Assembly (NCBI GenBank): GCA_002713385.1
Contig: PAWC01000029.1
Coordinates: 5,967-12,576 of the forward strand
Reading direction: 5' to 3'
Origin: Fidelibacterota bacterium
Lineage (GTDB): Bacteria; Fidelibacterota; Marinisomatia; Marinisomatales; TCS55
DNA length: 6,610 nucleotides
Positions 1 through 6,610 of this stretch are shown in pieces (position 1 is the stretch's first letter; every line of letters begins with the position of its first letter). Position numbers and translations under genes: made by a program. The notes beneath the pieces are model-generated. The model was not told the DNA's origin. It made no database searches and worked only from the letters and a program-made list of their open reading frames with translations.

Positions 1-771
1 AAAACCATTGATATCTTTTGAGACCAGCCCAATATCCAGGCCTATTCCTGACCCGCCTATGCCTTGGCGTAAATAATATACACCATTGCCATACAGTGCT
101 TCATCTGTAGTTACCAAATTGGCCTTACTGGAATCCGGATCGATCCCAAAATAGAAAATACCCTGAAGATACTTGAATGACATGCCCACAGAGAATTGCT
201 CATATGGAACTGCAAAGGTAAAAGCATATTCTGTGACTCCCATGACCTCATAATGCATGGTCATGTCAATGTCAGGATTATCTGCATTGCCATCCAGAAC
301 CAATTGTAAAAGTCCAAAAGGTAAACGATAATTCTGCAATATTAACATATTCGTCGTCAGCGCCATATTCCCAGATGAAAAGTTCAAGATGGGAATAGGT
401 AAATGGATATCCTGAAAATAATTCAATCCACCGCCTTCTTCCAGTTCATTGAGTAAAGCTGTTTTATTATCAAAGTTTGGATTGCCTGGTTTCTCTCCTT
501 TTGAATAAAGAGTATCACCACTCAGCGCATTTAAATTGGCAAATGAGATATAATTACCTACAATACCAAAATCAAAACCAAACATTTGCAGCATGAATGG
601 TTTGTCCTGTTGATATGCTAACATGGCAGGGTTAAAACCAACGGCGAAAAGACCGTCCGCAACCGTTGAGTATGCTCCAGCCAGCGCTACAGAGCGAGGA
701 TCTCGTTTTGATTGACCAAAGACGAGTCCTATCAAAATGAATAAAATACATATGGAGCGGCGGTATATCAT
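1..771 (-). CDS. Outer-membrane beta-barrel protein, PorV/FadL-like or DUF5723-like (partial, C-terminus beyond the left edge)
   Basis: An open frame of 257 codons starts with ATG at 771 and has no stop before the left edge. Residues 1-19 look like a signal peptide: R4-R5, a hydrophobic stretch to about residue 18, and a likely cut after VFG. Just after it, residues 31-51 carry an 'AGAYSTVADGLFAVGFNPAM' block. This resembles the N-terminal 'GGAytAvaDd...NPAgl' signature of PorV, FadL-like and related barrels of the FCB group. The rest alternates polar and hydrophobic residues with many Gly, Tyr and Phe, as expected of beta-strands, and the visible end (GIGLDIGLV, 243-251) fits a barrel strand. 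Such proteins usually have 350-450 residues, so about half or more is visible. The ATG overlaps the stop of the lipoprotein gene (ATGA, 768-771) with an AAGGG site upstream, so translation is probably coupled. The barrel class is fairly safe; the exact family is not, and the substrate is unknown. Confidence 0.85.
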   Translation of the reverse strand, partial: MIYRRSICILFILIGLVFGQSKRDPRSVALAGAYSTVADGLFAVGFNPAMLAYQQDKPFMLQMFGFDFGIVGNYISFANLNALSGDTLYSKGEKPGNPNFDNKTALLNELEEGGGLNYFQDIHLPIPILNFSSGNMALTTNMLILQNYRLPFGLLQLVLDGNADNPDIDMTMHYEVMGVTEYAFTFAVPYEQFSVGMSFKYLQGIFYFGIDPDSSKANLVTTDEALYGNGVYYLRQGIGGSGIGLDIGLVSKDINGF

Positions 772-3701
772 TTGTTAAAACCCTTACCGCCTGCTCTAAC
801 ACCAGCTATTTTTGCAGCTCGTCCGCTGGAAACGGAGAAATACCAGCCGCTGATATCTTCTGTTTTATATTTTTCGGTTTGGTTATTAAATGAATCAGGA
901 TCCCGGATACGTATGCGTACACTGTCTGATGCCATGCTTGGCGTCCAGAATAGTGAATCAACATTTTCTTCCGCACTGGCTATCTCGATCCAATCAGCAT
1001 CTGACGGATTGCCAATAATGGCAAAATCCACATTTACAGTTGGTACAGTTCCATATGTTTTCCATTTAATTATATTTTCCACACCAGGCGCAAGCGTTTC
1101 ACCGCCGTTGGGGTATAGTATAACAATTTCATTTGATGCCGGTTCAATCATGCCAGTGCTGCTCAGGCGGAAGGTCATGAATGTGCTGATGTCAATATTA
1201 TCTTCTGATGTCAGAAAAACGGATTCACCATTAGTACCATTCAAGTGAAAGCGGGGTGCTGTATAATGGTCACCATAATCTGTCAACAAAAATAAGCGAT
1301 TTGTATCCATAGCACTTGCATAGGAAATCACCCCGGGAGAGGCCACCTGGCCGGGATGGCCAATAGTCGATGTATCGCTGTAAAATGCTGCTGGATTCGG
1401 TAAAATAACTTTCAGCAGCGTATCCACGTAAGAAATAACAGTATCTTTACCGGTTGGATTGTATTTAACCAGATACACGACGCCATCAATACAATCGCTG
1501 AAATCATTCATAACAGAAAAGATATAAAGATCATTGGCTGATGAATCCGGATTTAAGCGGATACACTTATTGATGACATATATACTGTCCGTAGCGCTCC
1601 AACCTGGTTCCTGTACAGCCAGGCTATCACGAAAAATACTCAGCATCTCTTGCGTAGTATCCAGGGGAAATAAATTTTTATTCGATAGCAGAATTGATAT
1701 ATCACCATTTATGGGAATGCTGTTGATCACAGTGGAGGTCAATTCAGCATAAACCAATGATGTTCGTATCCTGCTGCGCACATCGTGGGCCATTTCCTCA
1801 ATAGGCGTTTCTGTAACAGAGATGAACGTCATGGGATCCATCCTGACCTCGAAGGGCGCCACCATGCGATACTGTCCGCCAATTGTGGCTCCACCAACAA
1901 TGGTACCCCGCCCATCAATTCTGGCTGCAGAGCGAACAATCATTACTGCCGGGTTGAACGAAAGTAAATCAACGATCGTTGAAGTACCCTCTGATGGAGG
2001 AGTGGTAATGCTGTCTGTCCATGTTGCCGCATCTGTGGTGGCATAGCTAAACACTGTTGTACCAATCTTGCTCATGCGAATGATAGTACGTGTGCTGTCA
2101 GATCCATAATCACTGGGCTTGGCGATGGTGGCCCGGACTTCCACTGTTGATGAATCACCCAGTGTATTAAAACCGACCATATCTACGTCCAGCTTGACCG
2201 GTAAATCAATCTGGTTAATCATATCAAATTCAAATTGCACACCCGTGAACGCCATCCCGGAAAATCCTGTGGGCATGCCGGCAATATTTTGAGTAGACGG
2301 CGGGAACGACTCAATAATATTTGCGTCCAATGATTCAAAATGCAGCTCGTTCACATCCACATTGATGGTCATTTTTCCTAATTCAGAACCATCCAGTGGA
2401 ATGTATGCCGTTTGCGCCCGTAAACGCGCTGTTAGATCAATAACCAATTTCGATAAGGCGCTATCAGCACCTGCAGGATTTGAAAATGTATAACCATCGA
2501 TCGGAAATGTTTTATTATACGTTGCATAATCCTTGAATAATGCTGTATCCACTTTCACAGAATCGCCGCCTTCGGTTGGCGGCACAAAATTCCTGAAATT
2601 CATGATGAAGTCCATATAAAATGGATAAGAACTATGGAGGTTGGAAATCACTATTTCATTAATCCCAAAAGATGTACCTGTCTTGAATAAACCTGAATAT
2701 ATCTCAACATCGGACGGAAATGACACCGGATCAAGTTCCGTGGGCATATCGTATTCTGCAATCTCTACCACTGCTTCATCGACACCGGCGATGCGGATGC
2801 GGATAGAAAAGTTAACTTGTATGGAATCACCTGTATTGACAGTTAAGGTATCTGTATTATTTGGGTGGGCGGCTAAATCAAAATCAAATAACATGCGTAT
2901 AGATTCTTTTAATTGCTGATCACCAATTTTTGTTGTTCTGGCAAAAGTACTATCTTTTGATACTGTACTTTGTACATGATTAGCTAAAGTATCAGGAGCT
3001 ATGCTGGAGCCCGTTAACATTACAAAACGAGCATCCGTCAAATCTGTTAACATTCCATTATTCATAATGGATGAATTGAAATAACTGCTATCAATGATGT
3101 CGTCATCCTGGATCATTACACCGGATATTTCCGTAATAAATTCCGGGAGTTCGCTTAAATCAATCTCTGGTAAGTCTATCTGTAAAGCTGGAAATGTTGT
3201 ATCAAAAACAGCAACAATATCGTTCCATACTGACGCTAAAATTTGTTTATCTTCTGTAGGCGGGACTGAAAATGGAATACCATTTATATCAGGAAGTAAG
3301 CCGGGAGTAAATGGTATAGATACATTTATAATCGTGTCCACTACAACTGCTAAACTGGGCGAATTTGTAGGCGTTCCCGCATAGACAACTTCAGCATTCA
3401 CTGGTACTTCCAGATACGCAGGGTCAATGGCTGTTTTGGGTAGTGTATCTTCAAATACCAGCTGCATACCCAGGGAATCTGAGGTTGGGAAGATTTGTTT
3501 ATTATCTACGATGCCATCCAGTTTATACTTTTCTTGAACAAGGGGAAATTTTAGATCAATAAACCAGGTGGGTGTTTTAAAATCAGAAGGATTTTGAAAA
3601 TCACAGCCGCCAGTATAAAATACAAACGCACTGATTCCAAAAATGGATACAATTGTCTTTAGACGGAAAATCGTTGATATCGGTTTGCGAACGCTCTGCA
3701 T
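768..3701 (-). CDS. Large secreted lipoprotein of unrecognised family with a C-terminal 'YPNGGET' Ig-like domain
   Basis: The 977-residue product begins with a lipoprotein signal peptide: basic n-region (R5, K6, R13, K15), hydrophobic residues 17-29 and a TGGC lipobox with C33. The T at position -3 is less usual than Leu, and D34 follows the Cys. After it comes 'TPTWFIDLKFPL', then about 800 residues rich in Thr, Ser, Asp, Ile and Val with the look of consecutive beta-sandwiches; I recognise no family there. Residues about 858-958 form an Ig-like domain of the Kre9/Knh1-related (PF10342-like) kind, shown by 'LYPNGGETLAPG' at 862-873, a following IIKW, and SVRIRIRD near the end. The last 17 or so residues are basic. 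C713 and C737 are the only other cysteines I see. There is no clear ribosome binding site at the ATG. The gene follows a terminator and overlaps the barrel gene by four bases, suggesting an envelope partner. The lipoprotein call is fairly sure; its function is unknown. Confidence 0.92.
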   Translation of the reverse strand: MQSVRKPISTIFRLKTIVSIFGISAFVFYTGGCDFQNPSDFKTPTWFIDLKFPLVQEKYKLDGIVDNKQIFPTSDSLGMQLVFEDTLPKTAIDPAYLEVPVNAEVVYAGTPTNSPSLAVVVDTIINVSIPFTPGLLPDINGIPFSVPPTEDKQILASVWNDIVAVFDTTFPALQIDLPEIDLSELPEFITEISGVMIQDDDIIDSSYFNSSIMNNGMLTDLTDARFVMLTGSSIAPDTLANHVQSTVSKDSTFARTTKIGDQQLKESIRMLFDFDLAAHPNNTDTLTVNTGDSIQVNFSIRIRIAGVDEAVVEIAEYDMPTELDPVSFPSDVEIYSGLFKTGTSFGINEIVISNLHSSYPFYMDFIMNFRNFVPPTEGGDSVKVDTALFKDYATYNKTFPIDGYTFSNPAGADSALSKLVIDLTARLRAQTAYIPLDGSELGKMTINVDVNELHFESLDANIIESFPPSTQNIAGMPTGFSGMAFTGVQFEFDMINQIDLPVKLDVDMVGFNTLGDSSTVEVRATIAKPSDYGSDSTRTIIRMSKIGTTVFSYATTDAATWTDSITTPPSEGTSTIVDLLSFNPAVMIVRSAARIDGRGTIVGGATIGGQYRMVAPFEVRMDPMTFISVTETPIEEMAHDVRSRIRTSLVYAELTSTVINSIPINGDISILLSNKNLFPLDTTQEMLSIFRDSLAVQEPGWSATDSIYVINKCIRLNPDSSANDLYIFSVMNDFSDCIDGVVYLVKYNPTGKDTVISYVDTLLKVILPNPAAFYSDTSTIGHPGQVASPGVISYASAMDTNRLFLLTDYGDHYTAPRFHLNGTNGESVFLTSEDNIDISTFMTFRLSSTGMIEPASNEIVILYPNGGETLAPGVENIIKWKTYGTVPTVNVDFAIIGNPSDADWIEIASAEENVDSLFWTPSMASDSVRIRIRDPDSFNNQTEKYKTEDISGWYFSVSSGRAAKIAGVRAGGKGFNK
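781..785 (-). promoter_or_regulatory. Ribosome binding site for the barrel gene, inside the end of the lipoprotein gene
   Basis: On the minus strand AAGGG lies nine bases before the ATG at 771. It is within the last codons of the lipoprotein gene, which encode the Gly-Gly-Lys-Gly part of the tail. It supports the ATG start that overlaps the upstream TGA. Confidence 0.6.
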
Positions 3702-3742
3702 ATGAGAAAGAGAAATTCATTCATTTTGAGCATTCTTACTAT

Positions 3743-3771
3743 AAAAAAATCCACATTAATTTAATGCGGAT
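3743..3771 (-). terminator. Strong Rho-independent terminator after ahcY
   Basis: Read on the minus strand, 3771-3749 folds into a perfect 10-bp stem (one G-T wobble) with a 3-base loop, and a run of T follows at 3748-3743. It begins 30 bases after the ahcY stop. It should end the metK-ahcY transcript and separate it from the lipoprotein gene. An A-rich stretch precedes the stem, so the plus strand also reads as a stem followed by TATTTTT, but no plus-strand gene arrives here. Confidence 0.88.
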
Positions 3772-3801
3772 ATTTTTAAAAGATAAATTCCAAAAAAACG
3801 G

Positions 3802-5232
3802 TCAGTATCGGTATTCTTTCTTTTTGAAAGGACCTTTTTTATCGATATCCACATACGCAGCCTGGTCCGCAGTCATTTCAGTCAGCGTTACACCCAGTTT
3901 ATCCAGATGTAAGCGCGCCACTTCCTCATCTAATTCCTTGGGTAACAAATATACACCTGTTTCCGGCCTGTCTTTGGCCAAGGAAATTTGCGCCAGTACC
4001 TGATTGGTAAATGAATTCGACATGACAAAGCTTGGATGACCGGTTGCGCAACCGAGATTCACCAGGCGGCCTTCAGCCAGGATGAAAATCTGTTTACCAT
4101 CAGCAAATGTGTAACGGTCGAATTGCGGTTTAATGATTTCCTTTTTGATCGAAGCGTCACTATTCAGCGCACTCATCTGAATTTCGTTGTCAAAATGTCC
4201 AATATTGCAAACGATGGCCTGGTCCTTCATACCTTTCATATACTCGAGAGTGATGATATCTTTATTCCCGGTAGCTGTGACATAAATATCAGCTTCCGGC
4301 AAGGCCTGCTCAACCGTTTTGACTTCATACCCCTCCATGGCAGCCTGCAGTGCGCAAATAGGATCCACTTCAGATATCATTACTCTAGCACCAAAACCGC
4401 GCATGGACTGGGCACAGCCTTTCCCAACATCACCATAGCCGCAGACCATAACTACTTTTCCGGCAATCATCACATCGGTTGCCCGTTTAATTCCATCGGC
4501 CAATGATTCACGGTTGCCATAGATATTATCAAATTTGGATTTGGTTACAGAATCATTCACATTATAAGCAGGAAATAATAGTGTGCTATCTTTTTCCATC
4601 TGTTCCAAGCGATGTACACCTGTGGTTGTTTCTTCAGAACAACCAATGACATTTTTTGCTACTTTATGCCAATGCTGATTATCTTTTTCTAATACATCCC
4701 TTAATACATTTTCAATGACTATTTCTTCCTCGACTTCAGTTTCAATAGCAGGTGCTGCACCGTGTTCTGTCAGGTGATCTTCAAGTTGATATCCTTTATG
4801 AATAAGTAATGTGGCATCACCGCCATCATCCACGATCAGATCAGGGCCGCTGCCGTCAGGGAAAGTCAAGGCCTGCAATGTGCACCACCAATATTCTTCC
4901 AACGATTCCCCTTTCCAGGCAAATACGGGCACGCCGGAATCTGCAATGGCCGCTGCCGCGTGGTCTTGCGTGGAAAATATATTGCACGAGGCCCAGCGTA
5001 TATCTGCACCCAGAGCTTTTAATGTTTCGATCAAAATTGCTGTTTCAATCGTCATATGCAGTGAACCGGATAATTTCAATCCTTTCAGAGGCTGCTCTGC
5101 GCCATATTTATCTCTGGATGCCATGAGTCCCGGCATTTCTTTTTCAGAAACAGAAATGGATTTTCGCCCGGCTTTAGCCAAACCGATGTCCGCAACTTTA
5201 AATGGTATATTTTCAATAAGGGATGTACTCAC
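3802..5232 (-). CDS. ahcY: Adenosylhomocysteinase (S-adenosyl-L-homocysteine hydrolase), long form
   Basis: This cytosolic NAD-dependent enzyme reversibly splits S-adenosylhomocysteine into homocysteine and adenosine, removing the inhibitor of SAM-dependent methyltransferases. I place the start at GTG 5232 (476 residues): GGAG lies five bases upstream, and the resulting (M)STSLIEN...FKVADIGLA matches the usual N-terminus. A TTG at 5250 would add six residues. Key residues, numbered from the GTG, are all present: H59 in [22 protein letters not shown] at 135-139, SEETTTG at 199-205, K231 and D235-N236 in KSKFDN, the NAD-binding GYGDVGKG at 265-272, H346 in NIGHFDNE, H399 in ATGHPSF, and the C-terminal K470 and Y474 that reach into the partner's NAD site. 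The DDGGD-to-EETTTG distance is about 40 residues longer than in the human enzyme, so this is the insertion-bearing type common in bacteria and plants. The start is 14 bases after the metK stop, which implies one operon. Confidence 0.98.
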   Translation of the reverse strand: MSTSLIENIPFKVADIGLAKAGRKSISVSEKEMPGLMASRDKYGAEQPLKGLKLSGSLHMTIETAILIETLKALGADIRWASCNIFSTQDHAAAAIADSGVPVFAWKGESLEEYWWCTLQALTFPDGSGPDLIVDDGGDATLLIHKGYQLEDHLTEHGAAPAIETEVEEEIVIENVLRDVLEKDNQHWHKVAKNVIGCSEETTTGVHRLEQMEKDSTLLFPAYNVNDSVTKSKFDNIYGNRESLADGIKRATDVMIAGKVVMVCGYGDVGKGCAQSMRGFGARVMISEVDPICALQAAMEGYEVKTVEQALPEADIYVTATGNKDIITLEYMKGMKDQAIVCNIGHFDNEIQMSALNSDASIKKEIIKPQFDRYTFADGKQIFILAEGRLVNLGCATGHPSFVMSNSFTNQVLAQISLAKDRPETGVYLLPKELDEEVARLHLDKLGVTLTEMTADQAAYVDIDKKGPFKKKEYRY

Positions 5233-5237
5233 AAAAT

Positions 5238-5241
5238 CTCC
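5238..5241 (-). promoter_or_regulatory. Ribosome binding site that decides the ahcY start
   Basis: The minus strand reads CCGGAG, then ATTTT, then GTG. The GGAG core is five bases before the GTG at 5232. Nothing similar lies before the TTG at 5250, where the upstream sequence is CAACCTTAT. Confidence 0.75.
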
Positions 5242-5246
5242 GGTGT

Positions 5247-6428
5247 TCAAATAAGGTTGTGTAAATCGTTTATTTTATCTGTCTTTTCCCAAGTGAATTC
5301 ATCACCGACCCGCCCAAAATGACCATACGCGGCTGTTTTGCGGTAGCGGGGCTTTTTCAGATCGAGATGCTGTATGATACCCGCTGGCTTGAGCGGAAAT
5401 AATTCCCGCACGGCTTTAGTTAACGCAGCATCATCAAGTTTTCCCGTACCAAATGTTTTTACATAGAAGGATGTCGGTTCAGCCACGCCGATACTATAAG
5501 AAAGCTGTATCTCGCATTTTTCCGCCAGTTCTGCGGCAACAATATTTTTTGCAATATAGCGGGCCATGTACGTAGCCGAGCGGTCCACTTTAGAAGGATC
5601 CTTCCCCGAAAAAGCTCCACCGCCATGGGGTGCGTAACCGCCATAGGTATCCACAATGATCTTGCGTCCGGTTAAGCCTGTGTCCGTTGCCGGGCCGCCG
5701 TAAACAAAGCGTCCAGTACCATTCACGATGAATTCTTCATCGTAAGTAATTCCGTATTTATCCAGCACAGGTTTAATGATCTGTGCGATGACTTCTGTTT
5801 CAACAAATTCATGTTCTTTTTCCTCAGAGCCTTTTTCAGCGAGCATATCATCATGCTGCGTGGCAATGACCGCTTTGGTCACTTTGAGTGGTTTGGAACT
5901 GTTGTATTCCACCGTCACTTGTGATTTACCATCGGGACAGATCCAAGGCATAATTCCCTCTTTCCGCATTTTCGCCAGCCGTTCTGTTAGGCGATGGGCT
6001 AAATGGATGGGTAAGGGCATCAATTCCGGTGTTTCATTGCAGGCAAAACCAAACATTAAACCCTGGTCACCAGCACCCTGTTCGGCATGCAGACCGGCAC
6101 CTTCATCTACACCCTGCGATATATCAAGGCTTTGAGCATCCAGGCAGGAGATCACTTTCACCTGCTGTTTATCCATGCCATAGGCTTCATCTATATAGCC
6201 GATTTCAGCCAGTGTATCTTTTACTATATTTTCCACCTGGACAATACCATTCGTTGTCACTTCCCCTGATACAACTACTAATCCTGTTGTGACTAATGTT
6301 TCACATGCCACCCTGGAATTGGGATCCTGTTCAATTAAATTATCGAGGATAGCATCAGAAATAGCATCACAGACTTTGTCCGGATGTCCTTCTGTAACTG
6401 ACTCAGATGTAAATAAATAATTGCTCAT
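5247..6428 (-). CDS. metK: S-adenosylmethionine synthetase (methionine adenosyltransferase)
   Basis: MetK joins methionine and ATP to form SAM, releasing phosphate and pyrophosphate; it works in the cytosol as an oligomer. The family motifs are intact. Numbered from the ATG at 6428 (393 residues) they are [14 protein letters not shown] near the N-terminus with H15, D17 and K18, the [10 protein letters not shown] loop from 118, the TGRFVYGGP and [14 protein letters not shown] segments, the phosphate-binding GGGAFSGKD at 269-277, and AAYGHFGR near the end. Length is close to the 384 residues of the E. coli enzyme. An in-frame ATG at 6437 would add MVI. I prefer 6428 because [10 protein letters not shown] lines up with the E. 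coli start MAKHLFTSES, and because it leaves room for a leader after the candidate promoter. Neither start has a strong ribosome binding site. The TGA stop lies just before ahcY, so SAM synthesis and SAH removal are coupled in one transcript. No riboswitch is apparent upstream. Confidence 0.99.
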   Translation of the reverse strand: MSNYLFTSESVTEGHPDKVCDAISDAILDNLIEQDPNSRVACETLVTTGLVVVSGEVTTNGIVQVENIVKDTLAEIGYIDEAYGMDKQQVKVISCLDAQSLDISQGVDEGAGLHAEQGAGDQGLMFGFACNETPELMPLPIHLAHRLTERLAKMRKEGIMPWICPDGKSQVTVEYNSSKPLKVTKAVIATQHDDMLAEKGSEEKEHEFVETEVIAQIIKPVLDKYGITYDEEFIVNGTGRFVYGGPATDTGLTGRKIIVDTYGGYAPHGGGAFSGKDPSKVDRSATYMARYIAKNIVAAELAEKCEIQLSYSIGVAEPTSFYVKTFGTGKLDDAALTKAVRELFPLKPAGIIQHLDLKKPRYRKTAAYGHFGRVGDEFTWEKTDKINDLHNLI

Positions 6429-6457
6429 AATAACCATTACTTTCTTTATGAAGGGCG

Positions 6458-6490
6458 AAAATATACCTTGCTTCTATAACGCACTCCAAA
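6458..6490 (-). promoter_or_regulatory. Candidate Bacteroidota-type promoter for metK-ahcY
   Basis: On the minus strand TTTG (6490-6487) is followed after 21 bases by TATATTTT (6465-6458). This fits the Bacteroidota housekeeping pattern TTTG, 19-21 bases, TAnnTTTG at all positions but the last. Transcription would start near 6452, giving a leader of about 15 bases to the ATG at 6437 or 24 to the one at 6428. The surroundings are AT-rich, so a chance match is possible. TATATT would also serve as a sigma-70 -10 box, but without a good -35. Confidence 0.4.
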
Positions 6491-6545
6491 TCCCATGAAT
6501 CGATAAATTATTGAAAAAAAATAATACGTAAATACATTTTAAGAA

Positions 6546-6608
6546 TTAAGCCGGAGTGATCAGTGGGTGATCATTTTTTCCTTTACCTTTTTTACCCGGA
6601 CTATCATT
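6546..6608 (-). CDS. Possible 3' end of an unidentified upstream gene (partial)
   Basis: From the right edge one minus-strand frame is open for 20 codons and ends at TAA (6548-6546). It reads NDSPGKKGKGKND followed by HPLITPA, which looks like a Lys/Gly-rich C-terminal tail and uses ordinary codons. A second frame is also open from the edge and stops at TGA (6562-6560), so the choice rests only on composition. The gene cannot be identified. If real, its stop is 108 bases before the longer metK start, and the TGATCA pair at 6557-6573 would lie inside its end. Confidence 0.3.
   Translation of the reverse strand, partial: NDSPGKKGKGKNDHPLITPA
6557..6579. repeat. Two TGATCA palindromes 11 bases apart, followed on the plus strand by six T
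   Basis: TGATCA occurs at 6557-6562 and 6568-6573. Each copy is its own reverse complement, so the pair is both a direct and an inverted repeat. It can fold as a 6-bp stem with a GTGGG loop, extendable by A-T and G-T pairs into the T run at 6574-6579. It may be a tandem operator site, a weak terminator for plus-strand transcripts, or a coincidence inside the end of an upstream gene. The sequence alone does not decide. Confidence 0.4.
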
Positions 6609-6610
6609 TT

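Noticed and set aside
768..1000. Type IX secretion sorting domain at the C-terminus of the lipoprotein
   Set aside because: The end is an Ig-like domain with a basic tail. It lacks the usual 'NP' and 'G.Y' motifs of T9SS C-terminal domains, and the protein already has a lipoprotein signal.
772..1248. Plus-strand frame of 158 codons opposite the end of the lipoprotein gene
   Set aside because: The opposite strand encodes the recognisable Ig-like domain. The plus-strand product has no motif or signal.
3738..3743. TATAGT as a -10 box for the lipoprotein gene
   Set aside because: It overlaps the T run of the terminator, and the sequence 17 bases upstream (CATTAA) is a poor -35. It is possible but too weak to list as a promoter.
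3653..4003. Plus-strand frame of 116 codons spanning the ahcY-lipoprotein gap
   Set aside because: It runs antisense through the end of ahcY and across the terminator, has no ribosome binding site, and its product looks like no protein family. It is a shadow frame.
5459..5656. 65-codon minus-strand frame inside metK
   Set aside because: It is an alternative frame within the conserved GGGAFSGKD region of metK and has no features of its own.
6520..6545. Second terminator in the AT-rich stretch upstream of metK (T run on the minus strand)
   Set aside because: The T run at 6520-6513 is preceded only by a short, imperfect AT/GT pairing that would not make a stable stem.
6438..6610. SAM or SAH riboswitch in the metK leader
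   Set aside because: I looked on the minus strand for the conserved cores of SAM-I, SAM-II and SAH aptamers and found none. The region is mostly AT-rich, and the candidate promoter leaves a leader too short for an aptamer.

Overview
All genes I can support lie on the minus strand, so transcription runs from right to left. In that order they are: a possible 3' end of an unknown gene at the right edge, metK (S-adenosylmethionine synthetase), ahcY (S-adenosylhomocysteine hydrolase), a 977-residue lipoprotein of unrecognised family, and the first 257 codons of an outer-membrane beta-barrel protein that runs off the left edge. Base composition looks like low-to-mid 40s percent GC. The barrel resembles the PorV/FadL-like or DUF5723 type, the lipoprotein ends in a 'YPNGGET' Ig-like domain, and a Bacteroidota-style promoter may precede metK. 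Together these suggest a Gram-negative bacterium of the wider FCB group (for example Neomarinimicrobiota, Calditrichota or Bacteroidota relatives). This placement is inference, because there is no rRNA or other marker in the window.

Right part (about 3740-6545): metK and ahcY form a tight two-gene unit for the activated methyl cycle. MetK makes SAM from methionine and ATP. After methyl transfer, AhcY splits the inhibitory product SAH into homocysteine and adenosine. The best ahcY start is a GTG at 5232, not the longer TTG reading at 5250. It lies 14 bases beyond the metK stop and has a clear GGAG ribosome binding site. The unit ends in a strong intrinsic terminator, a perfect 10-bp stem followed by a T run, about 30 bases after the ahcY stop.

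Left part (1-3701): the lipoprotein gene and the barrel gene overlap by ATGA, and a ribosome binding site for the barrel lies inside the end of the lipoprotein gene. They are therefore very probably co-translated and may work together at the outer membrane. This pair is the least explained and most interesting part of the window. The terminator makes it a separate transcription unit, so closeness to metK-ahcY need not mean a shared function.

The region upstream of metK (6429-6610) holds a candidate promoter, a pair of TGATCA palindromes one helical turn apart, and a possible C-terminal tail of another minus-strand gene. I saw no tRNA, rRNA, CRISPR array, insertion sequence or SAM/SAH riboswitch. 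No gene-free stretch exceeds 300 bases.
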